64,000 nucleotides of DNA from DATBRG01 sp036560445 (GTDB lineage Bacteria; Pseudomonadota; Gammaproteobacteria; Burkholderiales; Methylophilaceae): the NCBI GenBank assembly GCA_036560445.1, contig DATBRG010000004.1, positions 124,001-188,000 of the forward strand, given 5' to 3'. The translations under genes were made by a program, and so were the position numbers. Under the pieces are notes generated by a model that saw nothing but the letters and a program-made list of their open reading frames with translations, ran no database searches and was not told the origin of the DNA. Positions 44,833-54,193 of the stretch are shown here, piece after piece (the first letter of the stretch is position 1; each line of letters starts with the position of its first letter).

Positions 44833-46185
44833 TTATTTCCCAATACAAAAACGGCTAAAAATCTCCCCCAACAAATCATCTGGAGTATATTCACCGGTAA
44901 TTGTATTTAAGGCCTCTTGGGCTAGGCGCAACTCCTCTGCCACAAGCTCTGGCTGTGAGAGCCTTACAGTTGCCAGATCCAAATGTGTCTTTACAGTTTC
45001 CAGTGCTGACAAATGACGGGTACGAGCCATGTAAACGCCTTCCCCTGTCGGCTGCCAGCCAGCCAGCTTGAGTAAACAGCCCCGCAATAAATCTACGCCA
45101 GCCCCGGTTTTTGCCGAGAGGTAAATGTGAGTCTCGCCATCGATAATTTCAGATTTTGGTTCTTCAGTACTCAAATCGATTTTATTATGTACGCGTATTT
45201 TGGGTAAAACCGACGGCAAACGCTGCAGAATAGATTTTTCCGACTCGGTAATACCGTGGGCTGCGTCAACCAATAATAATGCGATATCGGCGTTTTCTAG
45301 AGCTCGCCATGTCCGAGCAATCCCCTGTTGTTCAACCTCATCAACGGTCTCACGTAATCCGGCGGTATCAATAATATGCAGCGGTATGCCATTGATCTGG
45401 ATTAAGTTTTTTACCGTATCACGCGTTGTACCGGCTATGGGGGTGACTATGGCAACTTCTTCGCCTGCCAGCTGATTCATGAGGCTGGATTTACCAACAT
45501 TAGGTTGGCCTACTAGTACCACCTGAATGCCATCTCGCAATAAATTGCCCTGCTTGGCTTTGGTAAATACCGATTGCAATTCGGTAGTGATAGCAGAAAG
45601 TTTCTCAGCAACGCGACCTTGGGTAATGAAATCTATCTCTTCTTCTGGAAAGTCCAGACAGGCTTCGACATACATACGCAAATCAACCAGGCGAGTCAGC
45701 AAGGTGCGGATGCATTGTGAAAATTCGCCGGAAAGAGATCGAATTGCACTGCGCGCAGCTTCTGCCGTGGCGGCACTGATCACATCAGCAACCGCTTCAG
45801 CTTGCGCCAGATCTAGTTTGTCATTAAGAAATGCGCGGCGCGTGAATTCACCAGGCTCAGCTTGGCGCGCACCCAAAGCCAGGCATCGGGTCAATATCAA
45901 TTGCATAAGAGCTGGGCCGCCGTGGGCCTGCAACTCCAGCACATCCTCACCAGTGTATGAATGAGGTGCTGCGTAATAGATGGCTATGCCACGATCGATC
46001 AGACTATCGTCAGACTCTTTGAATGCCAGATAAACTGCGTAACGTGGGACTGGGCAAGTACCCAGGATACCTTGTGCAATTAGCTGGCAAGCAGGGCCGG
46101 ATACTCGAACAATACCTATGCCGCCGGAGCCTGCAGCGGTTGCAATGGCGGCGATGGTATCCGAGCTGGCATTAACGGCCGACAT
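44833..46185 (-). CDS. mnmE: tRNA modification GTPase MnmE
   Basis: GTPase partner of MnmG in wobble-uridine modification. The 450-residue protein has the N-terminal tetrahydrofolate-binding domain (DTIAAIATAAGSGGIGIVRVSG), the G domain with GQPNVGKSSLMNQL, PIAGTTRDTV and DTAGLRE, and the C-terminal FCIGK motif with the catalytic Cys. Start ATG 46185 gives the family N-terminus MSAVNASSDTIAAIATA; an open extension upstream runs into yidC. It overlaps the end of yidC by 14 bp. Confidence 0.97.
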   Translation of the reverse strand: MSAVNASSDTIAAIATAAGSGGIGIVRVSGPACQLIAQGILGTCPVPRYAVYLAFKESDDSLIDRGIAIYYAAPHSYTGEDVLELQAHGGPALMQLILTRCLALGARQAEPGEFTRRAFLNDKLDLAQAEAVADVISAATAEAARSAIRSLSGEFSQCIRTLLTRLVDLRMYVEACLDFPEEEIDFITQGRVAEKLSAITTELQSVFTKAKQGNLLRDGIQVVLVGQPNVGKSSLMNQLAGEEVAIVTPIAGTTRDTVKNLIQINGIPLHIIDTAGLRETVDEVEQQGIARTWRALENADIALLLVDAAHGITESEKSILQRLPSVLPKIRVHNKIDLSTEEPKSEIIDGETHIYLSAKTGAGVDLLRGCLLKLAGWQPTGEGVYMARTRHLSALETVKTHLDLATVRLSQPELVAEELRLAQEALNTITGEYTPDDLLGEIFSRFCIGK

Positions 46186-47818
46186 TTCCTTTTCTCTTGG
46201 CCGCCGATGCCTTCTCCATGTTGCGATTGATGTACTGCTGTTGTGCAATGGACAGCACATTATTAACCAGCCAGTAAAGCACCAAGCCTGCCGGGAAGAA
46301 GAAGAAGAAGATGCTGAATACGACAGGCATAATCATCATGACCTTGGCCTGAATTGGATCAGGCGGTGTAGGGTTCAGCCTAGACTGAATAATCATGGTA
46401 GCACCCATCAAGAGGGGCAGCACATAGTAAGGGTCTATCGCAGACAGGTCATGTATCCACAAGGCGAACGGCGCGTGACGCATCTCGACCGTACCCAACA
46501 ATACCCAGTAAAGCGAAATGAATACGGGAATCTGCACCAGCACTGGCAGACACCCACCCATTGGGTTGATTTTCTCGGTTTTATACAGTTCCATCATAGC
46601 CTGTTGCAGCTTTTGGCGATCATCGCCAAATTTTTCTTTCAAGCTCTGCAAGCGGGGCGCCAGTTCTCGCATTTGCGCCATAGACCGGTAACTGGCCGCT
46701 GATAAGGGGTAAAACGCTAGTTTAAGTAACATGGTCAGAATAATGATGGCCACACCCCAATTGTGTACCAATTTTTCAATTGCGGATAACACCCAAAACA
46801 ATGGCGAAGCAATTACTGTTAGCCAACCATAATCAACCGTATATTCAAGCCCTGGAGCAGTTGCCGTAAGATCACTATGAGTTTGTGGTCCGGCATAGAA
46901 CTTAGCTTCTACACTAACGGTGGCGCCTGGTGCAATGCTGCTTAGATGGCTAAGGCTGCCTATCGAAAAAATCGTATCCGATAGTTGCTTGGTATAAAAC
47001 TCTCGAGCCAGGCCTTCCTCGGGTACCCACGCACTGACAAAATAATGTTGTACCAGACCAATCCAGCCATCTTTAGTATTCTTGGAAAGATTGGTCTTGG
47101 CCATATCCTTAAAAGACAGCTTCTTATATTTATCTGTTTCGTCGTAATAAGCCCCACCAGTAAAGGTCGGCATCATTCTGCTGCCTTGATTCGAAACGTT
47201 GTCGTGGACAATTTGATAATAGACTGATGGCTGAATTGGGGCATTGCTGTTATTGTGGATCCGGTAGGTCACATTTACCGCATAGTTGCCGCGATGAAAG
47301 GTATAAATTTTATCTACTTGAGTGGTATTGCCCGTCCAGGAGAGACGAACCTCAAGCTTGTCACTGCCATCCTGCATCTTGTAATTAGTGGCACTACTAG
47401 TAAAAACTGTTTTATGGGTTGGCAGGTCCCCTCCTATCAACCCTGTTTGTGCCACGTAAACCATAGGTGTGGCGGCATCATCCAGCAATACAAAGTTTTT
47501 GTCGTTAGCATCAGCTGCTCTATGTTGAGTAAGCTCAAGCTTGCGCAAATCACCACCAACGGTATCAATATCCGCCTTGAACAAATCTGTTTCTACAGTA
47601 ATGCGCTGTCCTTTTTGCAACTGGAAATCTGCTTCTTTAGGCAGATCGGACTGTTGCGCACTAGAAACGTCTTTAGCTGCCTGCGGAATACTGGCGTCTA
47701 ATGTTTGCTGTGTTTCTACTGATCCGGGTTGTGGTATATGCTGACTTTGCCAAGCATCCCACAACATAAGGATAGAAAAAGAAAAAATAACAAATAGAAT
47801 TAGTCGCTTAGTATCCAT
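46172..47818 (-). CDS. yidC: Membrane protein insertase YidC
   Basis: Inserts membrane proteins with or without the Sec translocon. The 548-residue protein has an N-terminal membrane segment (LILFVIFSFSILMLWDAWQ), a large periplasmic domain, and the conserved C-terminal insertase core. The core contains WGVAIIILTMLLKLAFYPLSAASYRSMAQM, MMELYKTEKINPMGGCLPVLVQIPVFISLYWVLLGTVEMRHAPF and VFSIFFFFFPAGLVLYWLVNNVLSIAQQQYI. It lies after yidD in the rpmH-rnpA-yidD-yidC-mnmE order. Confidence 0.97.
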   Translation of the reverse strand: MDTKRLILFVIFSFSILMLWDAWQSQHIPQPGSVETQQTLDASIPQAAKDVSSAQQSDLPKEADFQLQKGQRITVETDLFKADIDTVGGDLRKLELTQHRAADANDKNFVLLDDAATPMVYVAQTGLIGGDLPTHKTVFTSSATNYKMQDGSDKLEVRLSWTGNTTQVDKIYTFHRGNYAVNVTYRIHNNSNAPIQPSVYYQIVHDNVSNQGSRMMPTFTGGAYYDETDKYKKLSFKDMAKTNLSKNTKDGWIGLVQHYFVSAWVPEEGLAREFYTKQLSDTIFSIGSLSHLSSIAPGATVSVEAKFYAGPQTHSDLTATAPGLEYTVDYGWLTVIASPLFWVLSAIEKLVHNWGVAIIILTMLLKLAFYPLSAASYRSMAQMRELAPRLQSLKEKFGDDRQKLQQAMMELYKTEKINPMGGCLPVLVQIPVFISLYWVLLGTVEMRHAPFALWIHDLSAIDPYYVLPLLMGATMIIQSRLNPTPPDPIQAKVMMIMPVVFSIFFFFFPAGLVLYWLVNNVLSIAQQQYINRNMEKASAAKRKGNVGR

Positions 47819-47870
47819 AAATTTCTAGTATATGTTTTAAGTATTCGGTTTTAGATAACTACGAAATCAT

Positions 47871-48080
47871 TCAAGGCACAGGATCATGACCGCCAGCGTG
47901 CCATGGGTGACAATGTGATAAACGACGTATGGTATACGCACTACCATGTAATGCACCATGTTTATTAATGGCTTCAATAGCATATTGGGAACAAGTGGGA
48001 CTAAAACGACATTGTTGGCCGAAGAAGGGGCTTAAAGTCCATTGATAAATTCTAATTAATCCTATCAATAAGCGTGACAT
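47871..48080 (-). CDS. yidD: Membrane protein insertion efficiency factor YidD
   Basis: A 69-residue membrane-associated protein with the family pattern LIRIYQWTLSPFFGQQCRFSPTCSQYAIEAI and three conserved Cys. The C-terminus HPWHAGGHDPVP is typical. It assists YidC, which follows, and is preceded by rnpA with a 26-bp gap. Confidence 0.95.
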   Translation of the reverse strand: MSRLLIGLIRIYQWTLSPFFGQQCRFSPTCSQYAIEAINKHGALHGSAYTIRRLSHCHPWHAGGHDPVP

Positions 48081-48106
48081 AAAAATTTCAGTTATAACTT
48101 CAAGCG

Positions 48107-48475
48107 CTAACCGTTGTCATTAGGCAATTTTGCCACCAGTCGATGAAACTCATGTTTTACCAATGCGTAATGGCTACGATCAAACATATGCTGCGTACGA
48201 ACAACCATATCCAGGCCTGTCAACCGCTCCTGCTGAGTTCTGAACAATTCACGCAATACGCGTCTCATATAATTACGAGTTACTGATAAGCGCGCATTTT
48301 TCTTGCTCACGATCAAACCCAGCCGCGGCCTATCAAGCAGATTGTATTGATAGTGTATGGCGAGATAATGACCAGAAATGCGTTTGCGGAAATTAAAAAC
48401 GGATGAAAAATCATCCGTTTTAATTAATTTGGCAGTGCGTGGAAAAGAATAGTCAGGCAAAACTTTAACCAGCAA
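48107..48475 (-). CDS. rnpA: Ribonuclease P protein component
   Basis: Protein subunit of RNase P, which matures tRNA 5' ends. The 122-residue protein has YSFPRTAKLIKTDDFSSVFNFRKR and the conserved RNR-like helix KKNARLSVTRNYMRRVLRE. The start is a TTG (48475, reading MLVKVLPDYSFP) because no ATG lies at the family N-terminus. It follows rpmH by 37 bp. Confidence 0.95.
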   Translation of the reverse strand: MLVKVLPDYSFPRTAKLIKTDDFSSVFNFRKRISGHYLAIHYQYNLLDRPRLGLIVSKKNARLSVTRNYMRRVLRELFRTQQERLTGLDMVVRTQHMFDRSHYALVKHEFHRLVAKLPNDNG

Positions 48476-48482
48476 ATCCAGT

Positions 48483-48499
48483 ATTCGGCAATGCCGAAT
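48483..48499. repeat. Inverted repeat between rpmH and rnpA
   Basis: ATTCGGC-AAT-GCCGAAT: a 7-bp stem with 3-nt loop in the 37-bp gap between rpmH and rnpA. It could shape the rpmH/rnpA mRNA ratio; no T-run follows. Confidence 0.6.
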
Positions 48500-48512
48500 C
48501 TAACATCACCAA

Positions 48513-48647
48513 CTATACTGCTAAGCGGGCGCGGCCCTTAGCGCGGCGCGCAGCTATTACAGCACGGCCGCCGCGAGTTTTCATGCGCACCAAGAAGCCG
48601 TGGGTACGTGCACGACGAACTTTCGATGGCTGGTAGGTACGTTTCAT
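48513..48647 (-). CDS. rpmH: 50S ribosomal protein L34
   Basis: A 44-residue basic protein, MKRTYQPSKVRRARTHGF followed by an Arg/Lys-rich stretch and RAKGRARLAV, the L34 hallmark. ATG 48647 has GGAG upstream. First gene of the minus-strand rpmH-rnpA-yidD-yidC-mnmE run, divergent from dnaA. Confidence 0.97.
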   Translation of the reverse strand: MKRTYQPSKVRRARTHGFLVRMKTRGGRAVIAARRAKGRARLAV

Positions 48648-48694
48648 AGCAAATCTCCAGTAACTTCAATAAATAATGCAAAACAAAGGCCGTG

Positions 48695-48724
48695 ATTAGA
48701 CCTTACTTAACACTGTTTTGTCAA
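48695..48724 (-). promoter_or_regulatory. Promoter of rpmH
   Basis: On the minus strand a perfect -35 TTGACA (48724-48719), 18-bp spacer, and TCTAAT (48700-48695, one mismatch from TATAAT). It lies about 48 bp before the rpmH start, and a perfect DnaA box lies upstream of it. Confidence 0.7.
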
Positions 48725-48756
48725 TGTTTATTTAGTTTGCAGAATATGTATCGGCC

Positions 48757-48765
48757 TGTGGATAA
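48757..48765 (-). promoter_or_regulatory. DnaA box
   Basis: TGTGGATAA, the exact complement of the DnaA box TTATCCACA, in the rpmH-dnaA spacer. DnaA may autoregulate dnaA or repress rpmH from here. Confidence 0.75.
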
Positions 48766-48926
48766 GTTGGAATAAACAGGCTAGAATGGAATCAAATATT
48801 GTCGTACAAGAAACATAAAAAGTCTGTTTTTATTATGTTCTCAGTCACGACCTCTGGCGCTCGAAACATAAGAAAATAATTCGAGCATATACCACTCTTA
48901 CTATCAGTTGAGGTCTCGGGCAACCG

Positions 48927-50324
48927 ATGGAAAATTTTTGGTCTATTTGTCTCGGTCGTTTTCAACAAGAGCTCTCTGCCCAGCAATTCAATACATGGAT
49001 CAAACCATTACAGGTTGAGGCCAATAATGATGCCTTGCGTCTTCTGGCACCCAATAGGTTCGTACAACAGTGGGTCAAAGACCGTTTTCTGCGGCGCATA
49101 GAGCTACTAGCCGAAGAGCTCATGTCGCAACCAGTACGTATTGAATTAGCTTTGCTGGAAAATGGCCATATTGTCTTTGAACAACCAATATTGAAGGCAT
49201 TTACCAAACCGGTAAATGGGCAAGATATATTAGCGGTAAATAATAAACCCATCGATAAAGCTGCTACTGCACCAAAAAAAGCCAAACCCAAGACTGACAG
49301 CGAACTTTGTGGATTAAATCCCAGTTTCAACTTTGATAATTTTGTTACTGGTAAAGCCAACCAGCTAGCACGTGCTGCTGCGCTACAAGTGGCTGATAAC
49401 CCAGGTACGGCTTATAACCCTTTATTCATATATGGCGGTGTGGGTTTAGGGAAAACTCATTTACTACAAGCCATAGGCAATCATTTGAAACAACACCGGC
49501 CTGATGCAAAAGTGCGTTACCTGCATGCTGAGCGTTACGTATCTGATGTAGTAAAAGCGTATGAACATAAAGCATTTGATGAGTTCAAACGACAGTATCA
49601 TTCCTTGGATTTACTGCTTATCGACGATATTCAGTTTTTCGCTAAAAAAAGCCGCACACAAGAAGAGTTTTTTTATGCTTTCAACTCACTGATCGAGGCC
49701 AAAAAACAGATCATCATTACCTGCGATACTTACCCCAAGGAAATTGCAGATGTTGACGAGCGCCTGCGCACTCGTTTCAGCTGGGGATTAACAGTTGCGG
49801 TAGAGCCGCCAGAACTTGAAATGCGCGTTGCTATTTTGCTTAAGAAAGCTGAAGCTGCGCAGTTCCATCTACATGAGGATGTTGCTTTTTTTATCGCCAA
49901 ACAAGTACGTTCCAGTGTACGTGAGCTGGAAGGCGCTTTGAATCGTATTGTCGCTATGGCGAAATTCACTGGTCACAGTATTGATGTAAGTCTTGCCAAA
50001 GAAGCACTAAAAGACCTTATTGCGGTACGTGGTCGACAAATTACTATGGAAAACATTCAGAAGACCGTAGCTGACTATTACAAAATAAAAGTTGCTGAAA
50101 TGTATAGTAAAAAACGTTCGCGTAACTTCGCTCGTCCACGTCAAATCGCCATGGCATTAGCTCGTGAATTAACTAATCATAGCTTTCCTGAGATCGGTGA
50201 GGCTTTTGGCAGCAGGCACCATACGACAGTAATGCATGCATGTGATGAAGTAGAACAGCTGCGCCAAAACGATCCTAATGTGGCACGTGACATTGCTTTT
50301 CTAGTACAGGTTATTCGTGATTAA
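48927..50324 (+). CDS. dnaA: Chromosomal replication initiator protein DnaA
   Basis: Binds DnaA boxes at oriC and opens the duplex. The 465-residue protein has the N-terminal domain I (FWSICLGRFQQELSAQQFNTWIKPLQ), a variable linker, the AAA+ core with Walker A GGVGLGKTHLLQA (about 168-180) and Walker B LLIDDIQFF, the SSVRELEGALNRI arginine-finger box, and domain IV with the DnaA signature RHHTTVMHAC. ATG 48927 is the first in frame. Divergent from rpmH and upstream of dnaN. Confidence 0.98.
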   Translation: MENFWSICLGRFQQELSAQQFNTWIKPLQVEANNDALRLLAPNRFVQQWVKDRFLRRIELLAEELMSQPVRIELALLENGHIVFEQPILKAFTKPVNGQDILAVNNKPIDKAATAPKKAKPKTDSELCGLNPSFNFDNFVTGKANQLARAAALQVADNPGTAYNPLFIYGGVGLGKTHLLQAIGNHLKQHRPDAKVRYLHAERYVSDVVKAYEHKAFDEFKRQYHSLDLLLIDDIQFFAKKSRTQEEFFYAFNSLIEAKKQIIITCDTYPKEIADVDERLRTRFSWGLTVAVEPPELEMRVAILLKKAEAAQFHLHEDVAFFIAKQVRSSVRELEGALNRIVAMAKFTGHSIDVSLAKEALKDLIAVRGRQITMENIQKTVADYYKIKVAEMYSKKRSRNFARPRQIAMALARELTNHSFPEIGEAFGSRHHTTVMHACDEVEQLRQNDPNVARDIAFLVQVIRD

Positions 50325-50585
50325 GAAACTGGATAGTTATACAAAGTTCGCATGTTATGCGGTGGATAGCCTGTGCAGTGATATGTGGTTTAGTCTGGGT
50401 TTTGGTAAAGAGGTAAAATAGCCAACATTTTATCCACAGCAGTTTCTAGGGTTTTGCTGCTCTTGTTATGCATTCTAATTTATTGATTAAAAGTAGTAAG
50501 TAAAGTTATCAACAGAAAATCAACGCATTATTTTTATTACTAATGTTTTTATTATTTAAAGTATTAATTAATTAGGTTCTAAAAA
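50325..50585. other. oriC: Probable origin of replication region (dnaA-dnaN spacer)
   Basis: This 261-bp gene-free spacer holds a perfect DnaA box TTATCCACA (50430-50438), near boxes TTATCAACA (50506-50514) and GGTGGATAG (50361-50369), and a long AT-rich tract after about 50455 that could unwind. Box placement beside an AT-rich tract between dnaA and dnaN is a common oriC layout; the rpmH-dnaA spacer with one box is the alternative. No functional evidence exists in the sequence. Confidence 0.65.
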
Positions 50586-51689
50586 ATGAACATCAATATA
50601 AACCGCGACACCTTACTTAAACCACTATCTTCAGTAAGCAGCATTGTTGAAAGACGTCATACCTTACCTATTCTTTCCAATATATTGCTCGAAGCCAAGC
50701 AGGAAAAAATCACATTAACGGCTACCGATCTGGAAATGCAGATTTCTTTATCAGTGCAATCAGCAGTAGGTGGTGAACTCTCAACAACTATCTCAGCCAA
50801 GAAATTACTGGATATTTGCCGCTCATTGCCCGAGAACGCTGATATAACAATGGCGACCCAGGAAAGCCGTATTCAAGTAAAGGCCGGCAAAAGCCGATTT
50901 AATTTACAAACTTTACCGGCTGCCGATTATCCCTTGATGACGAAAGCAACAGGCGCGGTAGCAGCAGTCATTAAAATTGGTCAAGGTGAGCTAAAACGTT
51001 TGTTCAAGCAAGTAGAGTTCGCCATGGCTCAGCAGGATATACGCTACTATTTAAATGGTTTGCTATTCGAAGTAACAGCAAACAGATTGAATGTTGTGGG
51101 TACCGATGGCCACCGTTTAAGTTTTACTTCAACGCAGCTATCACAAAATTATGAAAAACAGGAACTCATTCTTCCACGTAAAACAGTTATCGAATTAATC
51201 AAGCTTTTGGATGATAGTGAAGAGGAAGTCACGATAGAAATAGCAACCGGACAGGTGAATTTCACTTTTGGTGATATTCGATTGATTTCAAAAGTCATTG
51301 ATGGGAAATTCCCAGACTATACACGCGTAATTCCTATAGGCCACCAGAATAGTTTCACGGTGGATCGCATGACGATATTGCTTTCTATGCAACGCGCTTC
51401 GATACTTTCTAATGAAAAATATCGCGGCATACGCATGGTGTTAGGTAAAGATAATCTACGCCTGATTAGTACTAATAGTGAGCAAGAAGAAGCGGAAGAA
51501 GAGTTGGAAATTACCTATCCTGGCGATTCTCTGGATATCGGCTTTAATGTTACTTATATGATTGATGTTCTGAATAATGTGAGTAATGAAAAAATAATTT
51601 TCTCTTTCGCAGATGCGAATAGTAGTTGTTTAGTCACAGTGCCTGATGATGATAATTACAAGTATGTGGTGATGCCTATGCGTATATAG
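50586..51689 (+). CDS. dnaN: DNA polymerase III beta sliding clamp
   Basis: Ring clamp that keeps the polymerase on DNA. The 367-residue protein has three repeated clamp domains, starting MNININ..DTLLKPLSSVSSIVERRHTLPILSNILLEA and ending KYVVMPMRI, the usual C-terminal hydrophobic-Arg-Leu/Ile end. It is followed by a parS site and gyrB. Confidence 0.98.
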   Translation: MNININRDTLLKPLSSVSSIVERRHTLPILSNILLEAKQEKITLTATDLEMQISLSVQSAVGGELSTTISAKKLLDICRSLPENADITMATQESRIQVKAGKSRFNLQTLPAADYPLMTKATGAVAAVIKIGQGELKRLFKQVEFAMAQQDIRYYLNGLLFEVTANRLNVVGTDGHRLSFTSTQLSQNYEKQELILPRKTVIELIKLLDDSEEEVTIEIATGQVNFTFGDIRLISKVIDGKFPDYTRVIPIGHQNSFTVDRMTILLSMQRASILSNEKYRGIRMVLGKDNLRLISTNSEQEEAEEELEITYPGDSLDIGFNVTYMIDVLNNVSNEKIIFSFADANSSCLVTVPDDDNYKYVVMPMRI

Positions 51690-51697
51690 GCGTGATT

Positions 51698-51713
51698 TGT
51701 TTCACGTGAAACG
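51698..51713. promoter_or_regulatory. parS site
   Basis: TGTTTCACGTGAAACG contains the perfect 14-bp core GTTTCACGTGAAAC; only the last base differs from the 16-bp consensus. It lies 8 bp after the dnaN stop, before gyrB. Confidence 0.93.
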
Positions 51714-51774
51714 CAAAGCATTTAAACCATCCAACCATATGCAATCAAGATAGAGAATGAGCTAGATAAATACC

Positions 51775-54192
51775 ATGAGCCAAAAAGATAAACCGGAAAC
51801 TGATTACGATTCATCAAGCATTACCATATTGGAAGGGTTGGACGCAGTGCGCAAACGGCCTGGTATGTATATTGGCGATACATCCGATGGTAGTGGTTTG
51901 CATCATATGGTGTTTGAGGTTGTGGATAATGCCATTGATGAAGCCTTGGCTGGCCATTGCGACGATATCAAAATCATTATCCATCCAGATAACTCCATCA
52001 GTGTGACGGACAATGGTCGTGGTATTCCTGTTGATATTAAACAGGACGATAAAAACGACATTAAGCGTTCTGCAGCTGAGATCGTCATGACTGAATTGCA
52101 TGCAGGCGGCAAGTTTGACCAGAACTCCTATAAGGTTTCAGGCGGTTTGCACGGCGTAGGTGTTTCTGTAGTTAATGCGTTATCGGATTGGTTGCGTTTG
52201 CGCATTTGCCGCAACGGGAAAATGTACCAGATGGAATTCAAACGCGGCGCTCCAGTAGCGCCATTGGCGGAAACGGGCACTACTGAACGTAAGGGCACAG
52301 AAGTACACTTTTTCCCATCCATCGAAACCTTTGGCCTAATCGAATTTCATTTCGATATTCTGGCAAAACGTCTGCGTGAGCTGTCTTTTCTCAATAATGG
52401 CGTCAAAATCGAGTTGATCGACCAGCGTAATGGCAAAAGTGAGAATTTTGCATATTCAGGTGGTGTCAGAGGTTTTGTCGAGTATATGAACCGTACCAAG
52501 ACTGTACTTCACCCCAAGCCATTTTACGCAGTGGGTGAAAAAGATGGCATGACCATTGAAGTTTCCATGCAGTGGAACGATTCATACTCAGAAACAGTGC
52601 AATGTTTTACCAATAATATTCCCCAGCGCGATGGCGGTACTCACCTGACAGGCTTACGTACGGCTATGACGCGTACGCTAAATAACTACATTGAAGAGAA
52701 CGAACTCGCCAAAAAGGCCAAAATCGAAACCAGTGGTGACGATATGCGCGAAGGCCTAACCTGTGTGTTATCAGTAAAAGTACCAGAGCCAAAGTTTTCA
52801 TCCCAAACTAAAGACAAGCTGGTTTCAGGTGAAGTACAGCCAGTGGTACAGGAAATCGTTTCCGCCAAGCTATCCGAATTTCTTCTGGAAAACCCTATTG
52901 ATGCCAAAGTAATCTGTAATAAGATTGTTGATGCAGCAAGAGCACGCGATGCTGCTCGCAAAGCGCGTGAAATGACTCGACGCAAAGGCGCTATGGATAC
53001 CATGGGTTTGCCTGGAAAGCTGGCTGATTGCCAGGAGCGCGATCCTAGCAAGTGCGAGATTTACCTGGTAGAAGGTGATTCTGCCGGCGGTTCTGCCAAG
53101 CAGGGCCGGGATCGTAAATTCCAGGCGATTTTGCCACTCAAGGGCAAGATACTTAACGTGGAAAAAGCGCGATTTGATAAGTTGCTATCGAGCCAGGAAA
53201 TAGCAACGTTGATTACTGCATTGGGTACTGGCATTGGCAAAGACGATTTCAGTGCCGAAAAGCTACGCTATCACCGCATCATCATCATGACCGATGCTGA
53301 CGTCGACGGCGCTCATATACGTACGCTGCTACTCACTTTCTTCTATCGCCAGATGACAGAGCTGGTCGAACGCGGCCACATCTATATTGCCCAGCCGCCG
53401 CTATATAAAGTCAAACAAGGCAGGGATGAGCGTTATCTCAAGGATCAGCACGAGCTGGACGAGTATTTGCTGCAATCAGCGCTTAAGGGAGCCGAGTTGC
53501 TAACACGTGAGAACGGAGAAACGCTCACTGGTGAACCATTGGCCGCTATCGCTAAGCAAATGGTGCTAACAGAGGCCGTCATTCGTCGTTTAGTGTCTCT
53601 ATATGATGAAAGCGTGCTACGTGCGCTACAGGATCTTGGCGAGCTAAATCTCTCTACGGAGAGAGGCGCAGAAACAGCGGCTGAAAAGCTGCGCCCACTG
53701 CTGGGTCATACCGGCTCTGAGGTAATTGTAGGTTTTGATCAGGAGACCGCAAATTATCGGCTGGAAATTAATAAATACGTACACGGAAATCTACAGTGCT
53801 GCGTAATTGATGCGGATTTTCTGGCTGGTGGTGATTACCGACAGATCAACCGTATCTCAGTTATGTTGCAAGGCCTGCTAGGTAATGGAGCGATCATAAA
53901 ACGCGGTGAGAAGCAGGAATCGGTAAGCACTTTCAAGTCCGCACTAGATTGGTTACTGGAAGAAGCCAAACACAATCTCGGCGTGCAACGGTACAAAGGT
54001 TTGGGCGAGATGAATCCGGAGCAACTATGGGAAACAACCATGGATCCTAATATTCGCCGCTTACTTAAGGTTCAGATTGATGACGCCATAGCGGCCGATG
54101 AAATCTTTACTACCTTGATGGGCGATCAGGTTGAACCACGCCGTGCATTTATTGAGAACAATGCACTAGGTGTAAATAATTTGGATATATAA
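51775..54192 (+). CDS. gyrB: DNA gyrase subunit B
   Basis: ATPase subunit of gyrase. The 805-residue protein has the GHKL ATPase domain (LEGLDAVRKRPGMYIGDTSDGSGLHHMVFEVVDNAIDEAL; DNGRGIPVD), the transducer, and the Toprim domain (EGDSAGGSAKQGRDRKFQAILPLKGKILNVEKAR; TDADVDGAHI), with the C-terminal tail GLGEMNPEQLWETTMDPNIRRLLKV. A distinctive insertion typical of proteobacterial GyrB is present after about 550. The fbp frame begins right after its stop. Confidence 0.98.
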   Translation: MSQKDKPETDYDSSSITILEGLDAVRKRPGMYIGDTSDGSGLHHMVFEVVDNAIDEALAGHCDDIKIIIHPDNSISVTDNGRGIPVDIKQDDKNDIKRSAAEIVMTELHAGGKFDQNSYKVSGGLHGVGVSVVNALSDWLRLRICRNGKMYQMEFKRGAPVAPLAETGTTERKGTEVHFFPSIETFGLIEFHFDILAKRLRELSFLNNGVKIELIDQRNGKSENFAYSGGVRGFVEYMNRTKTVLHPKPFYAVGEKDGMTIEVSMQWNDSYSETVQCFTNNIPQRDGGTHLTGLRTAMTRTLNNYIEENELAKKAKIETSGDDMREGLTCVLSVKVPEPKFSSQTKDKLVSGEVQPVVQEIVSAKLSEFLLENPIDAKVICNKIVDAARARDAARKAREMTRRKGAMDTMGLPGKLADCQERDPSKCEIYLVEGDSAGGSAKQGRDRKFQAILPLKGKILNVEKARFDKLLSSQEIATLITALGTGIGKDDFSAEKLRYHRIIIMTDADVDGAHIRTLLLTFFYRQMTELVERGHIYIAQPPLYKVKQGRDERYLKDQHELDEYLLQSALKGAELLTRENGETLTGEPLAAIAKQMVLTEAVIRRLVSLYDESVLRALQDLGELNLSTERGAETAAEKLRPLLGHTGSEVIVGFDQETANYRLEINKYVHGNLQCCVIDADFLAGGDYRQINRISVMLQGLLGNGAIIKRGEKQESVSTFKSALDWLLEEAKHNLGVQRYKGLGEMNPEQLWETTMDPNIRRLLKVQIDDAIAADEIFTTLMGDQVEPRRAFIENNALGVNNLDI

Positions 54193-54193
54193 G

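Noticed and set aside
44774..45016. Small plus-strand open frame starting in the imperfect parS
   Set aside because: Overlaps the mnmE 3' end in antisense; no ribosome-binding site.
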